This document shows positions 10,601 through 18,680 of a stretch of 64,000 bases of DNA, in pieces. Each line of letters begins with the position of its first letter. Position 1 is the stretch's first letter. Below the pieces are notes generated by a model, which worked only from the letters and a program-made list of their open reading frames with translations, did no database searches and had not been told where the DNA came from. This DNA comes from Muribaculaceae bacterium (GTDB lineage: Bacteria; Bacteroidota; Bacteroidia; Bacteroidales; Muribaculaceae): positions 1 through 64,000 of the forward strand of contig JAFZKD010000043.1 of the NCBI GenBank assembly GCA_017553785.1, written 5' to 3'. A program made the position numbers and the translations under genes.

Positions 10601-10853
10601 CAAGGACATCTATCTGGAAATCACCTCGACCACCAATAAATACACGGTAGCTGACATCACCGCCGAGTATGCGGTACTCAAGGGAGATGTGAATAATGAT
10701 GGTGAGGTGAACATCAGCGACGTGACAGCCCTCATCGATATATTGCTGGGTGGCTACAGTGATACTGACACGCTCATCCGTGCCGATGTGAACGAAGACA
10801 ATGAGGTGAATATCAGCGATGTCACAGAACTTATTGACATGCTGCTGAGTTAA
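7641..10853 (+). CDS. Secreted GH13 alpha-amylase with starch-binding modules and C-terminal dockerin-like pair
   Basis: 1070 residues with a signal peptide (about 1-27). The GH13 catalytic barrel (about 33-600) shows the family blocks: DVVLNHTG near 147-154, GVDGFRID with nucleophile Asp280, CTE with acid/base Glu320, and VDSHD with Asp460 (Ser in place of the usual Asn of NHD). Two starch-binding CBM26-like regions (about 715-810 and 905-1000, each with a WPG motif) surround a chitobiase-C/Fn3-like segment (VTVTITASESDAVIVYTTDG). The last 56 residues are two dockerin-like repeats. Predicted role: hydrolysis of alpha-1,4-glucan outside the cell or on its surface. No susC/susD pair is adjacent, so the enzyme stands alone. 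Exact linkage preference is not readable. Confidence 0.92.
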   Translation: MKNRKTIFKLSILLLLAVLATQQAWAAFVGPRNDFRDESIYFVITTRFYDGDPSNNAQCWDGGNANHGDPCWRGDFKGLIEKLDYIKALGFTAIWVTPIVENASGLDYHGYHASNFSRVDHRYESGDTTFQTLIDEAHARGMKILLDVVLNHTGNFGEEHLCKLFTRDRNANQFKIDECMLPYTTDSVGGRLPTNYANLPSGQQYDARLKQMKNTDNQNHDTHNYWHHFGQFNWDDNTRWWAQIAGDCVDLNTENPAVAEYLINCYGSFIKMGVDGFRIDTGGHIARLTFNKIYIPAFQALGEQYKHKRLNQADFFLCTEVCARYQGSVTYRNQPALSPYFYTWAENKSYSWNDDPTYWDNIAIYESTDLSSLANIGSCQQMYADNKTETSSAMPTSSNATLNGNSYHTPDVSMASGLNVIDFPVHYSFHNISSVWNLALNGDKYYNDATYNVVYVDSHDYSPGPNDNIRFNEGTAQWAENLSFMFTFRGIPCLYYGSEIEFKAGKTIDPGGNGSLKDSGRAYYGGYIKGNVTTSDFGVTTGATGNLAATLSKPLVKHLQRLNRIRQAVPALRKGQYSTSGCSSTGGYAFKRRYTDSSTDSYVLVTINGPATFTGVLNGTYTDCVTGDVKTVTNGTLTTTSCSGKGNMRVYVLSTSLTPAPGKIGEDGPYLYTSSANAGTVLSYDGTEEELSSNDGEGNGTSPGTTLEPYEPSCEEDDLSVFLETDMNVSKVTTWVWNSSSNFTGGSWPGQSMTLMGTTNDGTRKIWKWTYEGTNTSDPTGIIFVTDGQQTSDLTFRNHGYYIGSTWDHTVTNYTSPAPSLTIDKPSGQYEGSVTVTITASESDAVIVYTTDGTTPTATSQQAIGHVSLTFTDNTVLTVGVLYEGKVRNVIQREYIFHGFVPYTATVYIKDPTVSPNNWSSVWVYAWDNTGVVSDSWPGVQTTATKVVKGQKFYYRTFNVNSDDYVFNVVLSQGDSGHQSVDVTGITKDIYLEITSTTNKYTVADITAEYAVLKGDVNNDGEVNISDVTALIDILLGGYSDTDTLIRADVNEDNEVNISDVTELIDMLLS

Positions 10854-10880
10854 TACCTGATTGTTTACATCCCAGCAAAC

Positions 10881-10922
10881 ATCAAGAGGTCTCTCTCGCG
10901 GTTGCGATTGAGACCTCTTGAT
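10881..10922. terminator. Bidirectional terminator between GH13 and glycosyltransferase
   Basis: Perfect 13-base stem (10881-10893 with 10910-10922) and a 16-base loop between two convergent genes. Confidence 0.7.
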
Positions 10923-10940
10923 GGTATATGTGCCACAAGG

Positions 10941-12068
10941 TTATTTCTGCGGTTTCAACAGCTGATTCCAAAAGTCGAGGTAGCGCTGGGCGACAACGGG
11001 TGCAGTGTTGTGTTTCTCGACAAAAACACGGCTGGCTCGTGCCATCTGGGGTAATTGATCCCGATGCTCCACAAGCCATGACAATTTCTGGTCGATATCC
11101 CCCTCAACCATCGGTGACACGTTCACGATAGGCTTGTTGGCACTCTCGCCAATCAGGTCATAATACTCCGGCTCGGCGCCCGAGACAGCTACCAGTCCTT
11201 GAGCCATGGCTATCAGGGCATTGGTGCCAGGGGTGTAGCTGTATAGCTGATCCAGAATGACATGGGAATCACGCATGCGCCGCGTGTATTCGTCATAAGG
11301 CAGATTCTCAACCACCTCAAGCTCGGTAATGCCTGGGTAACGGTCATGCACCCTTTTCATCGCAGCCAGCAAGCGGTCGGTACCCTTAATGACGTGACGG
11401 TCGCGTTGGATGCCGATAAACAAGCGCACCTTTTCGGGCGCCTGTTCCAAAGGCCGGAACGCCAACGATTCGGTATCGATGGGAATGCCGGCATAGGCCA
11501 CACGATCGCCCAGCAAAGGCTCATAGGCGGCATAGTATTCGTAGAGGCACGCCACGGCGCCCTCTATGCCGGCCATGATGTGGTCGCTATGACGGCGCAT
11601 GAACGGCTGTTTCCAGTTGTCCTGCTGCTGGGCGATATATTCGCCCGAGCCCACATAGGGTGACGGCTCGTCGCCCAACATATAATCACTGTAGCGGAAG
11701 GTGTGCCCGTCATGGCAAGCGTCATAGTAAACCATGTCGGTACCAAGCGCCGACAACACCATGTGGCCATTGTGGGCCTTGAGGAAGTCAAACACGCGCG
11801 CATTGCGGTGAGGCCTTAGACGCAGGAAAATGGGAGATGCGATCTGTACGATATCATAACCTGTCATCTTAGGCAAAGCACGATTGATATCCATCAGATA
11901 ACGGATCGTGCCCATCACGCCCGGTCGTCTCAACAAGTTGATGTCACGATGGGTGTCCATCCAACGGGAACCGTCGGAAGCCACCGTTGCCTCATGACCC
12001 ATGCGTCGCAATTCTTGGGCGAGGCAGTTATGCATATTGCTGGCATCACCAGCGAACAAAATCTTCAT
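10941..12068 (-). CDS. GT4-like (GT-B fold) glycosyltransferase
   Basis: 375 residues from the ATG at 12068. An upstream in-frame ATG at 12107 would overlap the promoter, so I prefer MKILFAGDASN as the start; that segment is the usual first beta strand of GT-B enzymes. The C-terminal half holds a nucleotide-sugar domain with LFIGIQRDRHVIKGTDRLL and a later SYTPGTNALIAMAQGL-(V)-AVSGAEPEYY region, which resembles the donor-binding E-x7-E region of GT4. It is probably a cytoplasmic enzyme adding a sugar to a surface glycan; donor and acceptor are unknown. It is divergent from a GT2 enzyme, suggesting a shared glycan pathway. Confidence 0.75.
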   Translation of the reverse strand: MKILFAGDASNMHNCLAQELRRMGHEATVASDGSRWMDTHRDINLLRRPGVMGTIRYLMDINRALPKMTGYDIVQIASPIFLRLRPHRNARVFDFLKAHNGHMVLSALGTDMVYYDACHDGHTFRYSDYMLGDEPSPYVGSGEYIAQQQDNWKQPFMRRHSDHIMAGIEGAVACLYEYYAAYEPLLGDRVAYAGIPIDTESLAFRPLEQAPEKVRLFIGIQRDRHVIKGTDRLLAAMKRVHDRYPGITELEVVENLPYDEYTRRMRDSHVILDQLYSYTPGTNALIAMAQGLVAVSGAEPEYYDLIGESANKPIVNVSPMVEGDIDQKLSWLVEHRDQLPQMARASRVFVEKHNTAPVVAQRYLDFWNQLLKPQK

Positions 12069-12076
12069 AGCGGGTG

Positions 12077-12108
12077 CAAAAATAGTGTGTTTTTTGCATT
12101 TCATCAAA
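12077..12108 (-). promoter_or_regulatory. Promoter of the GT4-like gene
   Basis: On the minus strand TTTG (12105-12108), 20 bases, TATTTTTG (12077-12084). The leader is only a few bases before the ATG at 12068, which supports that start. It overlaps the opposite promoter. Confidence 0.65.
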
Positions 12109-12124
12109 AAAAGCAGTACCTTTA
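12093..12124 (+). promoter_or_regulatory. Promoter of the GT2 gene
   Basis: TTTG (12093-12096), 20 bases, TACCTTTA (12117-12124; one base off TAnnTTTG). It interleaves with the minus-strand promoter, so the two glycosyltransferase genes may compete for polymerase. Confidence 0.5.
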
Positions 12125-12134
12125 CCCCAACTTT

Positions 12135-13115
12135 ATGGAAGTCTCAATCGTCATACCCGTCTATAACCGCGCTAACGTGGTTAGAGCCACACTGGATAGT
12201 GTGGTTGCTCAAACTTACCGTCCCTTGCAGGTCGTATTGGTGGACAACTACAGCACCGACGACACACTGCAAGTGCTTGAGACATTCAAGAAAGAGCATC
12301 CCGGTGAAGGTTTCAATGTGGAGATCGTGCGCGAGGAGCATCACACGGCTGGAGCCGCACGTAACCGTGGATTTGAGTACGCCACGGGCGAGTGGGTACT
12401 GTTTTTTGACAGCGATGACCTGATGGAAGAAGGACTGGTTGCTTCCTACGTGAAAATCATTAACAAAGCCAAAGCAAAAGACAAGCCATTGGATCTGATC
12501 AGCGCCAAATCCACCCTGGTTTTTCCTGATGGCAGCCAACGGCCCGCCCCGTTCCACAAACGCGACCTGTTTGCCCAACACATCCTGCACGGTCAACTTG
12601 CGACACAACGTTATGCTGTCAGACGGGAATTCTTTGCCAGCACCGACGGCTGGAACATCGACCTGCCTGGCTGGAACGATTGGGAACTGGGGCTGCGGCT
12701 CCTGATGGCTGCGCCTCACGTCGCCTATATGGGAGGGCAGTCGCGGGTTACCATCAACCACAACGGGGCTGATTCCATCACAGGCACCGAGTTCCACAGC
12801 CGCCAAGGCCAATGGGAACATGTGATTGACATCATGATTAACGAGGTGCGCTGCTCGCGCCTCAGAACGAAACACAAAATCAGATTCGAACGTTTGCTGG
12901 AGTACCGGCGCATGGTACTCGCCGCACAATATGAGCGCGAGGGCTGCTCTGAACTTGCCAAGCCATTGTGCCGCCAAGCCTATCAAGCCCTGCAAAAAAG
13001 CTACCGCAATTCCCGAAAATGGCGCTGGTTTGTCGGTCCCATGACACGCCGCCTGTTTACCCGAATCGCCAGCGGAAAGCGCGGTTCGGCACGCATCGCA
13101 CGTCTGCTCTACTAA
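12135..13115 (+). CDS. GT2 family glycosyltransferase
   Basis: 326 residues from the ATG at 12135 (MEVSIVIPVYNRANVV). The open frame extends upstream but runs through the neighbouring promoter and gene. The GT-A fold is shown by SIVIPVYNRA, by DNYSTDDT and by the FFDSDD metal-binding DxD-type motif near residue 95. A C-terminal basic tail follows. Probably cytoplasmic, transferring a sugar from a nucleotide donor to a surface glycan. No transmembrane segments are obvious. Substrate unknown. Confidence 0.85.
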   Translation: MEVSIVIPVYNRANVVRATLDSVVAQTYRPLQVVLVDNYSTDDTLQVLETFKKEHPGEGFNVEIVREEHHTAGAARNRGFEYATGEWVLFFDSDDLMEEGLVASYVKIINKAKAKDKPLDLISAKSTLVFPDGSQRPAPFHKRDLFAQHILHGQLATQRYAVRREFFASTDGWNIDLPGWNDWELGLRLLMAAPHVAYMGGQSRVTINHNGADSITGTEFHSRQGQWEHVIDIMINEVRCSRLRTKHKIRFERLLEYRRMVLAAQYEREGCSELAKPLCRQAYQALQKSYRNSRKWRWFVGPMTRRLFTRIASGKRGSARIARLLY

Positions 13116-13145
13116 CTTTGCAACCCGGTTGCACGTGATTGTGTC

Positions 13146-13153
13146 TATCTTTG
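13146..13153 (+). promoter_or_regulatory. -7 element of the metal ATPase gene
   Basis: TATCTTTG matches TAnnTTTG, 22 bases before the ATG. A TTG at 13129-13131 is too close (14 bases) to be a good -33. Confidence 0.5.
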
Positions 13154-13175
13154 CGGCAAACAATAACGCAAAGAT

Positions 13176-15107
13176 ATGGGACACGACCACAATCATCACT
13201 GCACATGCCACGATGACTGCCGCGCATCGGGCGGCATCATTACTCATGAACACGGCGAGGAATACATCAGCTGGTGGAAACCTGCTGTTTCTATTGTTTT
13301 ACTCGTCACAGGCATCATCTTAAGTCATCTGGAAATCAGTTGGTTCCAGAATAATTGGGTTCGCATGGCATGGTTTGCCGTGGCATGGTTACCCACGGGG
13401 CTTGGCGTGCTGCGTGAAGCTATCGAGGCCGTGCACGAGGGCGATGCTTTCAACGAGTTCCTGCTCATGTCGGTAGCCAGCATCGGCGCATTCGCCATCG
13501 AGGAGTATCCCGAGGCCGTGGCGGTCATGGCACTGTACTGCATCGGTGAGGCCTTGCAGGACTGTGCTGTCAGTCGCGCCCGAGGCAACATCAAGAGTCT
13601 GATTACCTTTCGTCCTGACCACGCGGTCATTGTTGAGGGAGAACAACTCAGGAGCGTCGACCCGTCAGCCGTCAAGGTAGGCGACATCGTGGAAGTCAAG
13701 ACGGGAGAGCGCGTACCCATCGACGGCACACTCATTAGCAATGCCGCAGCTTTTGACACTGCTGCGCTCACGGGAGAAAGCGTTCCGCGCGTCATCGAGC
13801 GTGGTGGAGAGGTGCTTTCGGGAATGATTGTCAGCGAGAGCACCGTGCGTCTCAAGGCGATTCGCCCTGCAAGCGAGAGTGCCGTCTCGCGCATCCTGTC
13901 GATGGTTGAGGACGCCACCGAGCGCAAAGCGCCCGCCGAACTGTTTATCAGGCGCTTTGCCCGCATTTACACCCCTGTCGTCATCGGAATGGCTGCACTG
14001 GTTATCATTGCACCCGGGCTATACTCGCTAGCCGTGCCCACTTTCAGCTATAATTTTTCCTCATGGCTGCACCGAGCCCTCATCTTCTTGGTCATTTCTT
14101 GCCCGTGCGCACTGGTCATCAGCATCCCGCTCAGCTACTTCGCAGGCATCGGTGCCGCCTCACGCCGCGGTATCCTGTTCAAGGGCAGTAACTACCTGGA
14201 CGAGTTGTCGAGGATAGCCACGGTGGTTTTTGACAAGACCGGGACGTTGACCACAGGCGAATTCGCCGTGAGCGGCGTCCATGGGCTAACCGATGAGCAG
14301 CTCGCCATTCTTGCCGCCATCGAGCAGGACAGCCCCCACCCCATCGCTAAAGCCATCGTCAGGCACCATGAGCCAGCGGATGTTAAGATTGGTGACTTGA
14401 GGAACATCGCCGGCTACGGCATGAGTGCGTCTGTTAGCGACAGGACATGGCTGGTGGGAACAACCCGCCTGATGGAAAAAGAAGGTGTCAACTGCCCAGC
14501 CGAACTGCAAGATATTGAAGGGACGACGGTCGCTGTTGCTATCGAAGGCAAATACACGGGGCAGGTCTTATTGAGCGACAAGTCCAAAGACGATGCCGCC
14601 GAGGCCATCGGGGCCTTGAACCGTCAAGGCATTGCCACTGTGATGCTATCGGGTGACAGGCAGGCGCTTGTCAATGCCGTTGCGCAACAACTAGGCATTG
14701 ATGAGGCACACGGCGACTTGTTGCCACAAGGCAAGGTGGAACACATCGAGAGACTGCGGAACAGAGGCATAAAGGTGGCATTTGTGGGCGACGGCATCAA
14801 TGACGCGCCTGTGCTGGCACTGAGCGACGTGGGTATCGCCATGGGAGCCTTGGGCAGCGACATGGCTATCGAGACGGCCGATGTCGTCATCCAGACCGAC
14901 CAGCCCTCACGCGTCGCCGAGGCCGTCACCCTGGGCAAGCGCACCCGACGCATCGTGGTGCAGAACATCGCATTTGCCATCGGTGTAAAGGCGCTTGTGA
15001 TGGTTTTGGGGCTACTGGGCATCGCCACGATGTGGCAAGCCGTTTTCGCCGACGTGGGCGTCGCACTGCTGTGTGTTCTCAACTCCCTGCGCCTCATACG
15101 CCGCTAG
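13176..15107 (+). CDS. P1B-type heavy-metal (Zn/Cd/Pb class) exporting ATPase
   Basis: 643 residues. The N-terminus is a short His/Cys-rich tail (MGHDHNHHCTCHDDC) instead of a folded HMA domain. Membrane helices follow, then the actuator motif TGES (about 190), the metal-binding CPC in the SCPCAL helix, the phosphorylation motif DKTGTLT, the HP motif (QDSPHPIAKA) and the hinge GDGINDAP. Lys in helix 7 (FAIGVKALVM) and Asp in helix 8 (FADVGVALL) are the signature of the Zn/Cd/Pb subgroup. It acts in the inner membrane and exports toxic divalent metal. No metal-responsive regulator is adjacent. Confidence 0.9.
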   Translation: MGHDHNHHCTCHDDCRASGGIITHEHGEEYISWWKPAVSIVLLVTGIILSHLEISWFQNNWVRMAWFAVAWLPTGLGVLREAIEAVHEGDAFNEFLLMSVASIGAFAIEEYPEAVAVMALYCIGEALQDCAVSRARGNIKSLITFRPDHAVIVEGEQLRSVDPSAVKVGDIVEVKTGERVPIDGTLISNAAAFDTAALTGESVPRVIERGGEVLSGMIVSESTVRLKAIRPASESAVSRILSMVEDATERKAPAELFIRRFARIYTPVVIGMAALVIIAPGLYSLAVPTFSYNFSSWLHRALIFLVISCPCALVISIPLSYFAGIGAASRRGILFKGSNYLDELSRIATVVFDKTGTLTTGEFAVSGVHGLTDEQLAILAAIEQDSPHPIAKAIVRHHEPADVKIGDLRNIAGYGMSASVSDRTWLVGTTRLMEKEGVNCPAELQDIEGTTVAVAIEGKYTGQVLLSDKSKDDAAEAIGALNRQGIATVMLSGDRQALVNAVAQQLGIDEAHGDLLPQGKVEHIERLRNRGIKVAFVGDGINDAPVLALSDVGIAMGALGSDMAIETADVVIQTDQPSRVAEAVTLGKRTRRIVVQNIAFAIGVKALVMVLGLLGIATMWQAVFADVGVALLCVLNSLRLIRR

Positions 15108-15146
15108 CAGGAGGAGGCTCTCATGAAGAAAAAATATTCAAAGGAA

Positions 15147-15176
15147 TTGCTTGTAATGCAATATTTAGTAATTTTG
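15147..15176 (+). promoter_or_regulatory. Promoter of the duplicated-domain dockerin protein
   Basis: TTG (15147-15149), 19 bases, TAATTTTG (15169-15176), about 44 bases before the ATG. Confidence 0.6.
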
Positions 15177-15219
15177 CAGCCGAATTATGAATATGTAACC
15201 TCCAATTTAAGAAAGTAAT

Positions 15220-16029
15220 ATGAAAAGACTATTTACCTTTTTCGCAGTCTTGCTGGTCATGCTGCCAGCACTTGCCAAATCATCGGGCAACAGCAAGGAT
15301 TACACCGAGTCCGAATTAGTTTACCACACAGCAGCACCAGGCATCATGGCTATGGCCCGTAGCGACTTGTCCCAAATGGTCATGGCATATGACGTCACGA
15401 TTACGCCCCGCGAGGGCAAAGCATATTTCCGCTGGGTACATCTGAATGAGAACGGTGTTGGCCAAGGATTCTGGACAAGGTGGCGTGACTACGATGAGCC
15501 CGTTTCATTTACCACAGCTGGGACCTATGTTCTCCAAACCTTTGCCCATGCAACAGGAAAAGAAGAAAGTTCTATCCTGAACGTAACTTTCAGGGTGAAT
15601 TTCCTCGGCATGACAATGGCCCCCAGTATCACCTTGACACCATTTGGGCAGAGAGGGTACTATGTATCGCTCTCATCTTTCTATGACGCAGAAATCTACT
15701 ACCGCTGGAGACATTATGATAGTAATACATGGTACCAGCAGCGTCTTTATACCGAACCCATTCCTTTCACCGAAGCGGGTAAGTACGTGTTAGAGGTCCA
15801 TTGCGAAGATGACGCCTTGGGAGCATATATTGAGGTCCCCAGTGTTGATTACTTCAAGACCGGTGATGTGGATCACAACGGCGTCGTGGACATTAATGAC
15901 TTGACAACACTCATCAATATGCTGATGGATATCGAGGTCATGATCGGAACAGGAGACGTGAATAAAGACGGCACAATTAACGTCAGTGACATCACCGCTC
16001 TCATCGACATACTCTTGAAACTCGATTGA
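15220..16029 (+). CDS. Secreted protein of unknown function with two homologous domains and dockerin-like tail
   Basis: 269 residues: signal peptide (about 1-19, ending near PALA), two similar segments, and two dockerin-like repeats (about 212-268). The two segments (about 65-125 and 150-205) share YFRW/YYRWRH, a Trp, then DEPVSFTTAGTYVL against TEPIPFTEAGKYVLEV, which looks like an internal duplication of a beta-rich module. I do not recognise the family. There are no enzyme motifs; a binding or structural role is possible. It is monocistronic by its own promoter and convergent with the DUF2442 gene. Confidence 0.75.
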   Translation: MKRLFTFFAVLLVMLPALAKSSGNSKDYTESELVYHTAAPGIMAMARSDLSQMVMAYDVTITPREGKAYFRWVHLNENGVGQGFWTRWRDYDEPVSFTTAGTYVLQTFAHATGKEESSILNVTFRVNFLGMTMAPSITLTPFGQRGYYVSLSSFYDAEIYYRWRHYDSNTWYQQRLYTEPIPFTEAGKYVLEVHCEDDALGAYIEVPSVDYFKTGDVDHNGVVDINDLTTLINMLMDIEVMIGTGDVNKDGTINVSDITALIDILLKLD

Positions 16030-16137
16030 CCTTTGTGTCAAAACAGAAGATTTAAGGTGCACTTCATAATGTCTCGCCTATTTCATAAAGTAGGTGTAGC
16101 CCGTCTTCACTGATAGACAAGTGGGAACAAGTTGATT

Positions 16138-16389
16138 CTATTGGATGAAGCCTGCATGAAGTTGTTCAATCGGGAATACCATATCCCAATTCTTGCCCCA
16201 AACAATATTACCATTCTCAATTGAGAATTTACTAAACTTGCGTGGATCAAGATACTTATTGTACTGGGGATGTGGATGACGCCTAATAAAGTCACCGATA
16301 TCAACAGTCTGTGTGCTGTTGTCACTAAATTGCAGGCAAACGGTCAAATTGCCCGCATCCGTCGCGCTTGTTATATACAACCTTTCCAT
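16138..16389 (-). CDS. DUF2442-like small protein
   Basis: 83 residues from the ATG at 16389; longer in-frame starts would run back into the hairpins downstream of the M3 peptidase gene. The pattern FSDNSTQTVDIGDFI, LDPRKFSKFSIENG, IVWGKNWDM resembles DUF2442, small cytosolic proteins often paired with DUF4160 partners. No partner is visible here, so it is an orphan. Function unknown. It is bounded upstream by two hairpins that isolate it from the M3 peptidase. Confidence 0.6.
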   Translation of the reverse strand: MERLYITSATDAGNLTVCLQFSDNSTQTVDIGDFIRRHPHPQYNKYLDPRKFSKFSIENGNIVWGKNWDMVFPIEQLHAGFIQ

Positions 16390-16423
16390 AGTTACAAAAA
16401 TCGCTAAAGTTTTATATAGCATA

Positions 16424-16457
16424 TCGGGGCCTTGCCTGGGTGTAGGCAAGGTCCCGA
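16424..16457. terminator. Hairpin between DUF2442 and M3 peptidase genes
   Basis: 14-base stem (16424-16437 with 16444-16457) containing one G-T wobble, with a 6-base loop. GC-rich. Probably the second part of a double terminator below the M3 peptidase. Confidence 0.55.
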
Positions 16458-16496
16458 TAAATCTTTTGAGGGGCAGAGTTTCTCTAAACCCTAAAC

Positions 16497-16526
16497 TTTC
16501 TATTTGGGCTGATGCCCAAATAGAAA
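16497..16526 (-). terminator. Terminator directly after M3 peptidase stop codon
   Basis: Perfect 13-base stem (16497-16509 with 16514-16526) and a 4-base loop, starting immediately after the stop codon at 16527. The stem begins with TTTCTA/TAGAAA. Confidence 0.65.
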
Positions 16527-18650
16527 TCACTTCAGGCCGCGGTTGCGGAGCAGAGCGTCGGCATTTGGCAACTGGCCACGGAACTGCTTGTAGAGTTCCA
16601 TCGGATCCATGGTGTCACCTGACTCAAGGAGTTTCTTGAATGCGTCGGCAGTAGCCTTGTCAAAGCAGCCTGCCTTCTCAAATGCCATGTAGCCATCGGC
16701 ATCAAGCACCTGTGCCCAGAGGTAAGTGTAGTAACCGCAGGCATACTCGTCACTGGCGAAGACATGCTTGAAATAGGGGCTGCGATAGCGGAACTCGACG
16801 AGGGCAGGCATGTTGAGCTGGTTCTTCACATCCTGCTCAAAGGCCTTGACGTCGATGTTCTTCGCCTCGTCGGCGGTCCATGCCTTCTTGTGCCAGTACA
16901 GATCCATGAGGGCAGCACCCACGAGCTCGGTGGTCATGAAGCCCATATTGAACTGAGCGCTCTCGTTGAGTTTCTGCACAAGGCTGTCGGGGATCACCTC
17001 ACCGGTCTTGTAGTGACGGGCGTAGTTTTTCAGCACTTCTGGCTCAAACGCCCAGTGCTCGTTGATTTGTGAGGGCAACTCAACAAAGTCGCGGTCGGTA
17101 TTGGTGCCGGCCAGTCCACGGTACTGCACGCGGGTCAACATGCCGTGGAGGGCGTGACCGAACTCATGGAATACGGTCTGAACGTCATCCCAAGTGAGCA
17201 ATGAGGGGGTGTCGCCCGAGGGCAATGCCATGTTACCCACATTATAGATAATGGGACGTACGTTCTCACCACCGTAGTTGTACGCCTCCTGCATGGCATT
17301 CATCCATGCGCCGGGACTCTTCACGGGACGGGGCAGGTAGTCAGTCATGAAGACAGCAAGGTGCTTGCCCTCGGCATCCTTCACGTCATAGACCTTGACC
17401 TCAGGATTGTACTTGGGCGCATCAGGCATTTCCTCGAAGGTGAGGCCGTAAAGCTTGTTGGCAGCGAAGAAAATACCGTTCTTCACCACGCTGTCGAGCA
17501 CGAAGTAAGGACGCACGTCATCCTCGCTAAAGTTGAATTTCTCGGCTTTCACCTTTTCGGCATAATAGTAGTAGTCACAGGCCTCAATCTGGGCAGTGTC
17601 GCCGTGGGCAGCAGCATACTTCTGCATATCGGCAACCTCCTCATCGACCTTCTTGATGGCAGGACGCCAAAGCTGCATGAGCAGATCCTCGGCAGCCTTC
17701 GGAGTCTTGGCCATATAGGGATCGGTAGCATAGTCAGCGTAGGTGTTGAAGCCGAGCAGGTTGGCCTTTTGCTGACGCAGGAGGAGGATATTGCGGATGT
17801 TCTCGCTGTTGTCGTACTCATCGCCATGGCTGGCGGTAGAGGTGTAAGTCTCATACATCTTGCGGCGCAGGTCGCGGCTATCAGCATAGGTCAACACAGG
17901 AAGACGGGTGGCAGCGATGGCATTGAATGCCCACTGGCCCTTCTTACCCTTTTCGGCAGCAAGCTTGGCTGCGTTCTCGATGATGGTTTCGGGAAGGCCA
18001 GCGAGTTCGTCCTTGTTGTCCACAAAGAAAACACATTCGCTCAAGTCATGCTGGATGTTGTTGCCAAACTTGAGATTGAACTCACCCAGTTTGCGGTTGA
18101 TTTCCTTGAGAGAGTCCTTCTGAGCGGCGGTCAAGAGCGCGCCGTTGCGAACGAACTTCTTGTAGTACTTCTCGGTGAGACGCTTCTGGATAGGATCCAT
18201 ACCCAACTTGTCGGCGTTGTCATAGGCAGCCTTTACCTTAGCGAACAGGCTGTCGTTCATATACATGGCATCGCTCTGTGCCGTCAGCTTGGGCATCAGG
18301 GTCTCGGTGAGTTTCTGCATCTCCTTGGTGTTGTCACTCTCGCTAAGCGCATACAGCAGGGCAGACACCTTAGTCAGGGTTTTGCCGCTGTTGTCGAGTG
18401 CTAAGATGGTGTTCTCGAAATTAGGCTCGGCCGTGTTCTTGATAATGGAATCGATCTCGGCGTTCTGCTCCTCGATACCAGCCAGAACGGCAGGCTTATA
18501 GTCAGCATAGGTGATCTTGTCAAACGGCGGGATGCCGTACTCGTTTTCGTAATCCATCATAAACGGATTGTTCTCGTTAGATTTCTTCTCGCTGCAACTC
18601 ACAAGTGTGAGGGCTACCAAGGCGAGAACAGTGATTAAAACTTTCTTCAT
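16527..18650 (-). CDS. dcp: M3 family zinc metallopeptidase (peptidyl-dipeptidase Dcp type), lipoprotein
   Basis: 707 residues. The N-terminus is a lipoprotein signal with lipobox (ALTLVSC, Cys near residue 19). The catalytic HEFGHALHG (HExxH) lies near residue 475, with the conserved downstream region including DFVELPSQINEHW. The length fits the peptidyl-dipeptidase/oligopeptidase A branch. Predicted to cleave short peptides in the periplasm or at the outer membrane. It is last in a minus-strand run: rhomboid, rhomboid, EEP, M3. The 30-base gap to the EEP gene suggests co-transcription, ended by the paired hairpins below. Confidence 0.92.
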   Translation of the reverse strand: MKKVLITVLALVALTLVSCSEKKSNENNPFMMDYENEYGIPPFDKITYADYKPAVLAGIEEQNAEIDSIIKNTAEPNFENTILALDNSGKTLTKVSALLYALSESDNTKEMQKLTETLMPKLTAQSDAMYMNDSLFAKVKAAYDNADKLGMDPIQKRLTEKYYKKFVRNGALLTAAQKDSLKEINRKLGEFNLKFGNNIQHDLSECVFFVDNKDELAGLPETIIENAAKLAAEKGKKGQWAFNAIAATRLPVLTYADSRDLRRKMYETYTSTASHGDEYDNSENIRNILLLRQQKANLLGFNTYADYATDPYMAKTPKAAEDLLMQLWRPAIKKVDEEVADMQKYAAAHGDTAQIEACDYYYYAEKVKAEKFNFSEDDVRPYFVLDSVVKNGIFFAANKLYGLTFEEMPDAPKYNPEVKVYDVKDAEGKHLAVFMTDYLPRPVKSPGAWMNAMQEAYNYGGENVRPIIYNVGNMALPSGDTPSLLTWDDVQTVFHEFGHALHGMLTRVQYRGLAGTNTDRDFVELPSQINEHWAFEPEVLKNYARHYKTGEVIPDSLVQKLNESAQFNMGFMTTELVGAALMDLYWHKKAWTADEAKNIDVKAFEQDVKNQLNMPALVEFRYRSPYFKHVFASDEYACGYYTYLWAQVLDADGYMAFEKAGCFDKATADAFKKLLESGDTMDPMELYKQFRGQLPNADALLRNRGLK

Positions 18651-18680
18651 GTCAAATAAATGTTTAATACTTGGTTTTTA

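Noticed and set aside
12135..13115. Longer start at 11949 for the GT2 enzyme
   Set aside because: The extension would run through the divergent gene and both promoters; the GT2 fold begins exactly at the ATG at 12135.
17361..18404. 347-codon open frame antisense to the M3 peptidase
   Set aside because: Overlaps a complete, well-recognised gene and has no recognisable domain.
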